From assembly GCF_000524195.1 (NCBI RefSeq), contig NW_020170453.1, positions 48,848 to 112,847 of the forward strand: 64,000 nucleotides of DNA, given 5' to 3'. The notes under the pieces were generated by a model that was not told the DNA's origin, did no database searches, and worked only from the letters and a program-made list of their open reading frames with translations. The stretch comes from Echinococcus granulosus (lineage: Eukaryota; Platyhelminthes; Cestoda; Cyclophyllidea; Taeniidae). A program made the position numbers and the translations under genes. Below are positions 13,940 to 25,924 of the stretch, in pieces (positions within the stretch are counted from its first letter, which is position 1; the number at the start of each line of letters is the position of its first letter).

Positions 13940-14460
13940 TTAGATTCTTGGTAAATTTCTTGTCAAGCATAAGGAATGATGCTCCGTAAGGCAATAGAAA
14001 GCGGCGTCCAGAAATGGCTTCAATAAATGATTTGAAGCTAAAAAAACCACTCGCAGATTAATGCATCACGCGCCTGAAGACTCTTCACCCTTGTTAATGA
14101 CGAAGAATCATGTGGCGCTATTGATGGAGGGAAGATTTGGTGATTGAAATGTTAAGAGCGACCTCTGTCCATGTCCATCGTAGGATAGGAGGTAATAAAA
14201 CAATTCAATCAAAGCCGCATTATGCGGAAAAAGAGGGGAAGTCGTGGTGCTCGCCAAGCGGGTAGGTAAGGTATGCCCTCCACTAAGATATGTGAGATGA
14301 TTAGTTGTCAAGACTCAATTTGTTGTTCTTAAACTCCTTTTATGCAAATTTTATTTTCCTTACCGACTGCCTCCACAGAGTAAATTTCTTACCTCACAAT
14401 GCGAAGGCACGCACCACTTCATCCCACAAGAGTACATCTTGTGTCTGTGTGTGCATTTCT
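13940..14460 (+). repeat. Interspersed repeat family R2, long copy
   Basis: This copy has the block order of the 7.8-kb copy ('gcgtccagaaatggctt', 'aataaatgatttgaagct', 'aatgcatcac', 'ttgttaatgacgaagaatca', 'caccacttcatcccacaaga', 'tctgtgtgtgcat') but holds roughly 285 extra bases between about 14110 and 14395. Either an insertion here or a deletion in the other copy explains the difference. The extra segment has no recognisable coding content. Confidence 0.7.
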
Positions 14461-16966
14461 GTGCCTCGGGGTGTGTGTGGTGTGGTTAACTCCAAACCAG
14501 GTGATTTACTAGGAGTTGTTCACTGTCAGAAGATCAAACAAGCATGGCAGAGTTCTATCCCTTCACTACAACTCGATAAAACAAGATAATACGCTGCTTT
14601 CATCAGTCATCGAATATCGTATAACCTACCCATGAGGCGACTTGAAGACAAACCTTAAGGTACTACGCCCTCTTACAGTTGGTAGACGGAGAGATGCCAC
14701 CTTCTTCTCATCCTCTCATACTCTTCATCCCTCTTATTCTTCTCCAGGCTCGAGATAATGCCTGTTGCAAATTCCTGGTGCTGACAGTGGCATTTGATAA
14801 TCGCATAAATGCAACGGACAGTTAGAGCATAAAAGTGGGAGGGGTCGAGTCTTAACTATTTGATTTTAAACCCAAAGAGCACTTGATAGAAGCGGAATTT
14901 ACAGCAGACTTTTGTCACCTTGGTTAGGGGCGACAGACTATATACATCGTGATGATGAGCATTCCAATAAACGTAATGACCAGGACTTGTTTAGGTGTTG
15001 TAGTATGAACTCGTCTAGGATTTCGATAGACGCTCGTTTTCGTTTCAAAGCCTCGTCTGCCACTTTGTGGTGGTGCCTGTAATTGAGATCCACTGATCGG
15101 TTGGCTGAAAAACATTTGAGCCAGCCGAGGTCACCTAAATGAGAATGACCTCAGGCGGCCGATGCGCTCGTCCGAGTCCGAGTATTGATTCGGTGTTTCA
15201 ATTAGTCGGTGGCTGACTCAACTGCGCCACAGATGACCGCGTCTGGTGACCGCGAAATGAGGTTGTGGCGTAGGAGGGTAGAGGCGCATACAAAGGTGCC
15301 ACAACCACACTGGCGACGCACGTTCTTGCTCTCTCTCTCTCTCTTTTGGTTCACTATAGCGACTGGCCTGGAGCAGGTTGCTAACTGCGCAGTAGTGCAG
15401 CGCTAACAACGGCCGCGATAGCAACAGCTGCTGAGAAAACATGTGGTGAAAGGCGTTTACATGATCATTAGGTAGGGTATGTCCAATTTTGAGTCTCAAG
15501 TTTGTGCTATATCAAGTTAATTAGGTAGGTCAGGGGCTTCAGTCACCCGAAAGGATTATATTGTGTGGTTCAAAAGCAACCTTATGCCTTGCCTGACTTA
15601 AATTCATTGAACACGTTTCCCTCTCATCTCCGAGGGAGGGGAAATACTAGAGAGTAAAAACTTAAACTATGCCCCTTCTGTGGCCTCCAAGGCGTAGTCG
15701 TTCGATTTGTAATTAAGACGTGGCCAAAGGTGGAGAAGGAGAAAGTATTTCACTGCTATGTGACAGCCTAGCGCCTGACCACATAGCACTTGGGGGAGAG
15801 AAGCTCCAAACATTACTTTACCCTTAATTGCAACTCCCCAAGAAACTCTCTTTCTCGTATTCAGGTATTATATTGAGCCTTTCACAAGCCAAATACATCA
15901 AAAAATATAGGCAGACTCACATAAATAGCAGCATATCCTCGGTGAATTGAAGGTTGGAATAAAAAATCCCTCTAGCTAACTTTTATTAGAGTTATTCATG
16001 AGCTACCTGTAAGGAGGCCTATCAAGTGTCGCATCTCGTCACTGGTGGATTTATGCACTACACTCCCTCGCGGTGAAAGTGGTCCCATTCACCCCGTTTG
16101 CCATCGTTCTTTTTTCATCCTCAATTAAATCGGTAGGGTGATTCAACCACCCCGCTATGGAGCGAAAATGGTGGCACTTGAATCTGTGCAAAAAAAAAAC
16201 TAAGTAACCCTGGAAGTAAACACTGCTTGTGAAAATAGTGTTGCTGCTTTTCAATGCAGTGCGATGGGAGTAGGGACGATGTGATTTATTGGAGCGAGAG
16301 GGACTCGGCTTCCAGATCAAGCTTAGAAGCAAACATCCAGGCCTAGACCTATCTCACTTTTACTGCCTCGACTGTCCGCTGTGTTTTGCATGAGCTCATG
16401 CGACTGTCAAATATTAATGTTAGTGACAAGGAAATGTGACAGGCAATATCTGGGGCTTAGAAAAGGATGAGGAAAATGAGGAGAATGGCAGGATGGGAAG
16501 GAGGTAGCATCTATTTCTTTCCTATCTTTTGAGTGGGTGTAGCACCTTGGAGTGCGGAAAGAGGTCTTCGCACAGGCCGGGAAAAGACATTTTAGGGATG
16601 GGATATTCTAAAGTCCAAACTTGACACTCAGGGCCGGCTTAATTTTAAAAGACAACAATGGACATCAAGCAATAGTTAACAAATACAGTAGAAGGGTTTT
16701 TTAGCCCAGGTGTTTTCAAGCATAAACAACCGCACGTAGGCTGCAAGTGGCAAGTACCATAAAAAAGTAATTTGCAAGTGAATGGATGGGTGGGTGGTCA
16801 TGGGCTTGAAAGAGAGGGTGAGAGCAGGTCAGTGGTGTTTTTGCGCGTTGACCCTGAGGCTACTAGGGGTCCAAATAAGTTCATCCTTCCACCTGCATAG
16901 ACACGTACAGCGAGTCTTCCTGGGTGGTCAGTGCCACTGGCTTACCATTTCTCTCCTTTCGGTTAG
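14461..16966. other. Stretch upstream of the zinc-finger exon, no exon recognised
   Basis: I searched for upstream exons of the BCL11-like gene (for example another zinc finger) and found none. A short CT microsatellite sits at 15329-15344. The region just upstream of 16967 stays open in the zinc-finger frame back to 16782, but that extension does not look coding. Confidence 0.45.
15329..15344 (+). repeat. (CT)n microsatellite
   Basis: A run of eight CT units in otherwise ordinary sequence. Confidence 0.9.
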
Positions 16967-17891
16967 GCATCACGGCTGCATGAAGCCATCGCAACGCAAA
17001 AGCTCCTTCCTCACAGTGCGAGACTTGTTGGATACCAGCAGCGTAGACAGCAACGAATCCCCCTCCTCTACCTTCGCTACACCTACTGAAGAGTCGGCGT
17101 GCTCTCCTTCTACTGCAGCCGCTGTTAAACCTCACGGGGAACTCAAACTCGGCTCAACTTCACTTATAGATGATGCAAAGATCCCCTCCCCCATTCCACA
17201 CACCTCCTGCCCAGTTCCTCTCTTTTATCCCGCCTACCTCAATTATAATTGCTTTAATATCCTAAAAGGGCCTGTTGAGATCGGAAAGAGAAGAGGTTCC
17301 GCCACACCGCCACCTCCGCCGCCACGGCCCTCGCAACAAATAAATTCCCTTCGCCGTGAGAGAGAACGTGAGCGGCGAAATGATACGTGTGAATTTTGTG
17401 GAAAAGTGTTTAAAAACTGTTCCAATTTAACGGTTCATCGACGCAGCCACACAGGCGAAAAGCCGTATAAGTGTGAGTTATGTAGCTACGCGTGTGCCCA
17501 ATCCTCCAAGTTGACACGACACATGAAGACCCATGAAAAGGATGGAAGGCCGAGCCATCGATGTCGGTACTGTCAAACGCCATTTATTGTGCCCTCGACA
17601 TTGGAAAAGCACATGAGGAGGTGCGGGGCAAGAGTACGGGGGGAATCGCGGTTTCTAACCTCGGCACAACCTCCACCGCAGGCTACTTTACCACCGCCGC
17701 CACCTCCGCCTCCTCCACCACAGCCACCAATTTCTCCGCAGGAGGCGTATGGACGGGCACTGTCAAATGCATTACCGAGCATCCTCCCGCCATGGTGCTA
17801 CTCCCTTTTCTCGTCCCTCCCTCCCCATCCTTCTGCTCATCCGTCTACCCCGCCAGCGCCACAGTCAGGGTTATTACCGGGTCGGTATTGA
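16967..17891 (+). CDS. BCL11/CTIP-type C2H2 zinc-finger transcription factor, terminal exon (or single-exon gene from 16980)
   Basis: This exon encodes three contiguous zinc fingers very close to the C-terminal cluster of BCL11A/BCL11B. Counting from the ATG at 16980 (303 aa), finger 1 has C137, C140, H153 and H157, with a TGEKP linker. Finger 2 has C165, C168, H181 and H185. Finger 3 has C195, C198, H211 and C215, as in the atypical last BCL11 finger. The stretch '[18 protein letters not shown]' is the diagnostic part. Before the fingers is a Ser/Thr-rich segment containing '[11 protein letters not shown]', which resembles a co-repressor (EH1-like) motif, then a proline run and an Arg/Glu-rich stretch. 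After them is an 11-proline run. A good acceptor (polypyrimidine then TTAG) ends at 16966, so the exon may be the last of a longer gene. BCL11 proteins are nuclear DNA-binding repressors. Vertebrate homologues are about 800 aa; no further fingers are seen in the window. Confidence 0.85.
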
Positions 17892-18002
17892 GCCCAAAAC
17901 CAGCCATCTTTTGGCGCTTGGCGACCACTTGGCACTACTTTCCGCCTCATCTCTTTCCTTTTAGTCCAGTCAGTTGTACAGCGATGTGGCATGCGGTTTC
18001 GA

Positions 18003-18008
18003 AATAAA
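18003..18008 (+). promoter_or_regulatory. Poly(A) signal AATAAA of the BCL11-like gene
   Basis: A canonical hexamer 112 bases after the zinc-finger stop codon on the same strand, supporting 16967-17891 as the terminal exon. Confidence 0.65.
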
Positions 18009-18009
18009 A

Positions 18010-21000
18010 TTGGCGTTATGCTTGATTCAGTGAGGTGTTGTTACCTTATTATTGTTTTTAGCCACAATATGATTGCAACAATTGTTGTCGTACCAAAACT
18101 TGCTGAATTTGGATGAGATCTATGGTTTTTTTCCCCGCTAATAGTCGACGTTTTGCAAGATTTTTAATAATGCCCTCTGAGTTGCGTCCATAATTCAACA
18201 TTTTAATGATGCAACTATTTATCAATTTCTAGATAAAAGTAACACGAAGTCCCCACTGTCATAAAACCTTGCATAAAGCTGTGCACATGAAATTGCTAAA
18301 TTGGTGAAATATTCACCATTTTCCATTAGTCGCAATAAAAGATGGGAAAAATGTTGCCACAGAGACTATTTATTCAAATCCCTTTTTATTGGAAGCATAA
18401 AGGGTGCTTTCCACCTCATACTCTCGTTGTCAATTAGGAAGGAGATAGTGCTCCGGTTAATACCGACGATTACAAGAGACGGTTGGACTTCACTCGCTTT
18501 GAACAAATGGCCTTCTCGTGGTTACACCACTACATGTTCAGCCAGTTTATGACACTCCAGTGAAAATGCATTTATTTAATGGTACGATTTTTTCGGTTCC
18601 TCTTAGTTCCCTCGCCTACTCCAAGAAATGACCTGTTTAGGCGAAGGGCCTCCCAGCCCCCCCGGTGCCACTCCTCCATACTGGTAGGATGGCTTGGGGA
18701 GCTCAAGTGTGGCTGAGTTCATTCACATGAACCCAACGGTAAATTTCTTGATAAATTAAATAACCTTTTTCGGTAGAAAGCAGAACGTTTATACCTCTGC
18801 AAGGAGAAGCAATCGTCTGAGTTCCGTCCATATAGTCAAGTTATAACCAGCTTGGAAAACGAGGTCAGTCTGGTACCGGTGCGTTTTTCAATTTTCAAGT
18901 TGACTGGTTTTTTGACGTGGGGTCAAAGTGAGTGGGTGAGTGGCTAGGTGCCAATGCCACGGATGATACCAGTTCATTTTTAGGTCAGCGCGAGAAGGAT
19001 AAACACACCCCCAAAGACTAGCCTAATTACAATTCCGTATTTGTAGAAGTTCGGTCAAGTGGAAGCCTTCTAACCCTACATTCGTCAGAAGCGTTGTTTA
19101 GGGTATCATTTAAAAGCTACCAGAGGAAAAATGGGATTCGGTGCTCCGAGATCCATCAAGTGAGTGTAGTTTGGGGAAATTGGAGGCAAGATCTACGTTA
19201 TAAGGTAATACAGTGTCCGGAAAGAAAGAAGTCTTGGTATTTGGACGAAAAATGTATTGCCGACGTACAGAAGGGCTAGGGGATACTGGCATGGCCTAGA
19301 GGTCGTATCATCCAGCGGGAGTGCAAAGACTGAGGCTTAACTTCCCCCGAAACCAAAATGTAGAGCTAAGTAAATAAGTTTTGCATATGTAGTGAACGAT
19401 AAACAGACTAATTCAGAGCTAAGCGATAAAAGACTTTGGTAACAATATAAAATCCCAAAATGTATCAAGTGGCTCCCAATAATTTTTGACCTTGGAAATA
19501 TTTGAGAGGACATTTGTCAGGAATGTTAGTCCATATCCCTCAACCAAAAGTCTGCGCTTGACCATTTCACGGATGAACTGCCTCAATGTCGCGGCAGCAT
19601 GACAGCAGGTGGTGTGACCCGAGTTTTGCGTGTTAGGGACCGACAGAAGTTAATTGATACTCCCTACTAGCTTTTTACCCTCTCTCATTCGCATCTACCG
19701 ATCCGAGATCGGTGGTTGTAGATGCCCCGCACTTTTGGAGGTGCATGAAAGTCCCTTTTTTACACCATTTGGTAATTTGTGGGAATTTAGGTAAAATGTA
19801 AAAACAAAGTGCAGAGAAGTCTTATTAGCGGGGATTTAAGCACCCTCTTTTATTCGTTATTCACAGTTTGGCAGTAGAGCAAGGAGAAATCATTATGAAT
19901 TTAGCATAAACTATTTGCAAAAGTAAGGTCCACATAAACATTTCGCTTTGTCTAAAATTTTCCATCGAAACTACCTACTTCTGAATGTGTAAACACATTA
20001 AGTAGCCATCATCGCCCTGACAACAGAGGTGGTTGAATTGAGAACAGATATCACTTATGTAAAAGGCTTTCTCCACCATCATCGAGGCCATGCAGAGAAG
20101 GAGACGAAAAGCAGCAGATGGTAAAGGCGTAAAGAGTCGACACTTGAAAGTATCAACAACCAATCCCCGCTGTGGATCATTGGGGCCGTGCTATCCACTT
20201 TAACACATCTTGACAACGAAGTCACGTCTCAATGCGCAGAACCCCACCACCTGTAACAGCCTCGGCAACTCAAACGGCATCGCTTTTTTCTTGAAGGGTC
20301 CAGAGAGGGAGAAAGAGTACTGTCGATGCAAGTCAAAATGGCAAGAATCGAAGTAATGTCGCTTTGAAAGCTCATCATCCACGCACACCGTGCATGGTAT
20401 TGAAGGCTATATTTACCGACTCACAGGGCTCGTAAAGTCGTCAGAGATAATTCCTGTGCCACATTGGCGGCATCGTTGATGAGCCCACAGGAGGGTACTA
20501 ATATTCACGACTTCTTATCTAAATTTTGTGGATTTTAGTGCCACCTTGAGCGACCTTCGGATAAGACTTGGTTGCTGCCTTCAGTTTTAGCCCTCAGGTT
20601 CGACTCAGCCTTCCCATGACTAAGTGGATTGTGAGTATTTTGTGGCATAAACTTGCCCGTAGTGCAATTTGCAAATGGTAAACATGTGGCTTCGCAGTCA
20701 GTTCCCTCTCTTCTCCCGTTGGGGAGTAGCACATTAACCACAAAAGCGGAGAACAAATGTGAATAGTGGGAAGCATCAAAATTTACGTCCCCCCCTCCAC
20801 CGACTCCATCCCCGCCTGGTAAAACTATTAGGAGCTTGCGCTGTCGTCCTCTTCACTAAAGCCACACACACATACACATTCGACTACATTCTCAACACCA
20901 CCCACCCCCACCACTACCTCTACAAGCACCAAAACTCGAAGGTGTCGCGCAGCCCTATTCACTCTCTCCTGCCCTTCTGCCCCGCCGCCACTACACTCAG

Positions 21001-21560
21001 TTTAAGGGGCTTTTAGTGGCGAGTTGAGTAGACTCGGGTGAGGCGTGAATTCGTGAAGACGCTAGTTCTGATAGCCTGGTCCTCATGTTCTCCCCCTCCC
21101 CACCTCGCCACCCCGTGCATTTAGGCAGTGGCGACAGCAGCCGAGATTGTATGTGCGTGTGTGTGTGTGTGTGTGTTGTTTATACTCACGCACACGGAGG
21201 AGCGATTAGGGCCTGCTGATAATGAGTTGTTTTTAAGTGCGAGAATGCTCACATACCTCCCTCGGGGAAGGGACGCCTACTATTTTTCTCGCGCAATTAC
21301 AGTTGAAGTCTTCATTCCAATGCCACACAAACATCCTGCTCGAAGTTGATACATTTATTCGCATTTTATCAAGTCGCCCTAGATGTTGAAAGGCGTTATG
21401 GAGGCATTTTTTGTAGCATAAGAACCGAATATTGAATTAGTGGTTTCTAGTCAGTAACAGATGGTTAGTTTATACGCTGGTGGGAGATGGAAACCATTAT
21501 ATTAGAATGGGGATCAAGGTGAGCGCCGGGAAGGACGCTCAAAAGATTGGAGGAGATATG
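18010..21560. other. Intergenic stretch without recognised genes
   Basis: Only short unconserved frames occur. A TG microsatellite sits at 21152-21176, preceded by a pyrimidine-rich plus strand (about 20780-21110). Confidence 0.5.
21152..21176 (+). repeat. (TG)n microsatellite
   Basis: A 25-base alternating T/G run with one CG interruption near its start. Confidence 0.9.
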
Positions 21561-21619
21561 CATTGTAATGATATTTGCTTAACTCTGCGCTTGATGACGC
21601 GGGAAATTAAGACCTTGTG

Positions 21620-21790
21620 GATTGTACATCTGGGCAGTGTCAATACCCTCTCATCTCTTATGTAGGTCAGCAGTCTACCTTCAGTCTCACTACAGAGACT
21701 TTTTACCACTTCAGAGAAGACTCGGAGCGCTGCATTGGCGGCAGAGGAAAGCGAACTCAAACCTTTGAGACAATCACTCAGATTTTTTAT
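21620..21790 (+). repeat. Interspersed repeat family R3 (partner near 59.5 kb)
   Basis: The block 'agactcggagcgctgcattgg' followed by 'gcggcagaggaaagcgaac' near 21718-21755 aligns in the same orientation with 59552-59595. The flanks are much more diverged, so the repeat's limits are uncertain. Confidence 0.55.
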
Positions 21791-21899
21791 TGCACCAACT
21801 CCGTTGTGATAACCGATGCAATTGATAACCAAGGGGAGAGTCGAGAACAGCTAAAATATCATATCAGTCCAGGCTTTGACTCTGGGAGCGTTTTGTGGA

Positions 21900-24750
21900 A
21901 ATGACTTCTTATTATGCACTTTAGTCTATCTTGAGGATGATTGAGGGCCCAAACTATTGTCACGAACTAGGGTGAGCTTTATACTTACAGTCATTGCTTT
22001 ACATCCAGAAGGAGCACCTTTCTCTGATGTACAGTCAGATAAAAATTTTGACTTCGCGCTGCTTTTCACAGCTGATAAGAGTGCAAGGACTTCACCAGCT
22101 TTGCCTCCTTCACTTACCTGTTTAGAGATTGGGAGTTCTTAAGCAATTGCTATCTGCCAGGAGAGGGTGGACACACAAGCCAGCGGTTTTAACGCGGACT
22201 GGAAACAAAGAACAATTCAGCACGTGTCAGCCCAACGGATGTTTTTTACCACTGTTTTGCTTGACTCCTGTGGTAACACAACAGCGGCAGGGGTGAAGGT
22301 AGCCTAGGAAAGGAATGTGTTAGCAACAAGAAGGCTCTCCAACATCAAAAGGATCTTAGGTAGGAGATTGCTAATTACTTGGCTACTGAATGAAAACTAT
22401 CCCATTTCAGAAATGATTGTTAGTTTTGTTATGTCATACAAGAAGGGAGGGCAAGCCGTAGGCGTAAGGCTTTACAATTTTCACCATCCCATCGCTTTTT
22501 GAACGTTGGCCAGTTGTGACAAAAAGTGGAGGTCGAAGGTCGTAAAAGATCAAAACGAATCAAGCAATATTTAAACTTCCAAGTTAGACATAAACTGGTT
22601 TTTATACTCCTCACTTATTCAACCTTACCTTGGCACCTTCATTCTACCTAGTTACGACCTCATCAATTACGCAATCCATCTTTCCGACTTTTTAAATTTT
22701 CGATATCATTCTGTTGTAAGCCATCTTTGAAGAGGTATAGAGCACAGACAAGTCTTGGCAACAAAACGATGAGGTGGATTCACTTCATGCTCTTTCAAAT
22801 TATCATTAGGGGATGCTAGAGAATGCTGGATCATTGCAACAGTGATTGGCACTTAATCCACCGTTAGGGTATTTCAGTAGTATATGCATCTACCATTCCC
22901 CACTTAATTGATCATCCCGAAAGAGGATCTTCTACGTTAACCCTGTCAATCAACATCTAATCTAAATACAAAAATTGAATACACTGATGCTGTACAACAT
23001 GTGATCTCTGTGGGCGGAAAGTGGTAAATTATTTCCCGAAAATGGACCCCCACATAATCCACGTAGAGTTCCATTCACACACGCACTACTTGCCCTTATT
23101 TTCACAAAGTCTGACCACTTAAGTGCTGAGAGGAGGAGAGAGTTCTTTCCAACTCAAATAAATAAGTTAACGCTTTTCAAGCAGGTCTTTTTTCCTTCCC
23201 GGAACCTGACCGCTTAACTGCTTTGAACTTATAATCCAATGTCTGACACCGATGTATCCGACGGGGAGTGCTCTTTGAAAACTGAAGATAACCTTTTTCC
23301 TTTGCGTGGCACTCTTCATCGACATGCCTTACATGAACTGTCGCCGCACCGGAGTTTTTCAACAGACTGTTCACACCTCACGAGCACCAAGCAACACATC
23401 GTCCCTCCGCCCCTCAATAGTCTTGGTATTTTTTGCGAGTTCACATGCTGGCTGCAGCAGCGTTAGCAGTTGCTAGGGCTTGCATGACATCTTTTATTTC
23501 ACCAGATGTGTGTCTGGCTGTGCCTGTGTGTGTATATGAGCGCTATTGCAAGGGGGGTCTCTAAAACAACAACAGCAGCAACCTCGCCACTAGTTAGAAG
23601 GAAAGCAGAACAAAGTAACACACACAAACGGGGAGGGAATAAAGGCAAGAAATTGGATATGTGAACTTTGGTCGCTTTGTTGGCACAGACGCAAAGCTGA
23701 AAGTGAGGTGACATCCCTCCCTGCTCACCGTTCTCTAAGATGAGGATTTTCTCCCTTTTATGTGAAGCCGTAACCAATCTAAGCGTAGCAAAGTGATGGA
23801 TCAGTTCTGAAATTTGCCTAAAAAAACGAAATTTTGTATGATCAAAGTGATTTAACATCCTGTTTGAGCTTGCTGTTCATCGCGAAGCCCGAACCAACTC
23901 ATTATTCTCACCAACGCGGCTGATGGCTGCAGTGTTTCTTAGGTTCTCTGTAAGGCTTTTGGACGCTAATTGGATCCTTTTATGAAGTCTGGAAACTAGA
24001 AAGCGATTTTGCAAAGTCAAATGCGGTTAGAGGCATCAGCTTGGGCCTGACCTGGTAATTTGGTGAATTGTCGACAACAATTGTGGAAAACCCATGACGG
24101 CCATTTTATGCCTGCTCGCATAAGTGATTTATCAATTTGAGGGACTATTCTCAGCATTGGAGGCAAGCGAAGCTGATGACCGATTTCATTATAGTTCGCA
24201 TAATCTAACTGAATGGCCAAACCACTTTGGGGTCATTTCACGCTCCAAATTTGCGACTGTCACCCCAATTTCACCTAATTGGATAACCTTGAATGACTGT
24301 GCCCCCGAGGAAAGTGGCGAACAATGACGGGTTGATATGTGCAAGTAAAGGGAAACTTGTTCTGTGAACGAGCGCTTCCTAACATTCAGTTCATTTTAGC
24401 CCGACAGGGTTTGTCATTTACTTTGATAATCACCAAATGGGTCACCGAAGTGAATGCGGCTGCAGGTTGCCCAAAAGTTCGTGCTATTTTGAGTGTAGCT
24501 CACTGTAAAGATTTCTTATAACTTATGGGCACTTGTCAAGTGGACGAAAATGTTTACACGCATGCACAGACAAAGCGGACTTGCAGGGGCATCAGTCCAT
24601 CGGCATGGTCACCCCTTATTGACCTTTCTTATGCTTTTCCTCCTCTTCTAATTTCACCCTTTAATCACAAAACGCCGTTTGAAGTTGAGAGAAGGGGTTG
24701 GGTTTTAACTAGATTCCAAAGCTGATGAGACCTCACCAAAAATTTGTTGT
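21900..24750. other. Intergenic stretch without recognised genes
   Basis: The frames here (up to 119 codons on the minus strand at 23499-23858) show no known domain and no exon-like splice context that I could support. Confidence 0.45.
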
Positions 24751-24754
24751 AAAA

Positions 24755-24905
24755 TGTCTGAAGAGATGGTTCAAATAAATGGTTTGATGCTGGAGATAAT
24801 TTCTTCACAGTTAGGTGAATTTCCTCTAGAAAGACTCCTTATTCTTGATAATAGGTAAGAATTGAGTGTCAATGTTGAGGAAGGAAGTGATTTACTAGTA
24901 ACGCG
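24755..24905 (+). repeat. Interspersed repeat family R2, partial copy
   Basis: The blocks 'tgtctgaagagatggttcaa', 'ataaatggtttgatgctgg' and 'agactccttattcttgataa' follow the same order as the copies at 7.8 and 13.9 kb. The downstream half of the family (the 'cacttcat' block) was not found after it. Confidence 0.6.
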
Positions 24906-25906
24906 TAAAGACCAAATTTTGGACCTATTTACCGAGTAAGATAACGAAATGGGATATGTTCAAAATGCGGTTTCCCTGCCTTTTTATCACGATCAACGAA
25001 ACATCACACGAAATCGCCAGGAAAGAGCAAACGGAAAAGGCGAGAGGAGGAGAAAGAGACGAGCAGACAGAGGGACGTGTTTTATGGACTTCTTGCGTGG
25101 CTTATGCTAGGATGTTCAGCTCTGCAGTCACCCATTCATTCGTCCATTAATCTGGTCGCTGGCTCAGAGCAAAACAATGACCGTTGCGGAATGAGATGGC
25201 GAGAATAGTCTATTCATTATGCAGATCTGATTTTGTTGCCTTTTCGTCGAAAAATCGTGTTTCTTAGGTGGTTTTCAACTCTCCTTTACAAACAAGGTGG
25301 ATACTCGACACCAAAGGTGAAGTAAACAGCTCTTAACTAATTAATAAATTTGCACGATTAAGTTCCTTTGCTTTTAACAGACATTATGTTAGGATCCGGA
25401 GGTTCTTCAACCCATCAAATATCAGCTTCTGGGACTTTTTTCTTGCTGGTGAGTGGGTAAGGCGTCGAGATGTGCCTGTAATGAGAAAGCTTCTTTAATG
25501 TGAAGTCAAGCAGGCAGACGGTTGACCACGCGTGAGACAGGGAGAAATTAAACGGAATCAGCAGTGTGGTTGTAATTGGGGAAGAGCAAGTGTTAACCAT
25601 CCAGCTAGCTAGCGTCTGAGTGAATGAATGGAAAAACCACCTCCCCACCTCCCGCCATCACACCGCCTGCCCGCCCGCCTTGCACACCAAATTTTATCGC
25701 CTATTTGCGTGGCTGCTGCCTACGCTCCTTTCGCTGCCCGTCGGTCGGGCAAGTCAGCGAACAGTAGGGCAGGCGAAAGGCGAAGGAGAGAAAGGGAGTG
25801 GATAGGAGAAAGCGAACAGGCTAGCAGGCGGGCAAACAAGTGATCGCCACCCTTGTAGCGACCGCCGGACACTTGCTCGCACGCAAGGCGATAAATTTTT
25901 CCCCCG

Positions 25907-25924
25907 CACACACACACACACACA
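25907..25924 (+). repeat. (CA)n microsatellite
   Basis: Nine CA units within a GC-rich, low-complexity patch. Confidence 0.9.

Noticed and set aside
17561..18007. 148-codon frame overlapping the zinc-finger exon in another frame
   Set aside because: Open because of the GC- and proline-codon-rich sequence below it; no domain, and it runs past the true stop into the 3' untranslated region.
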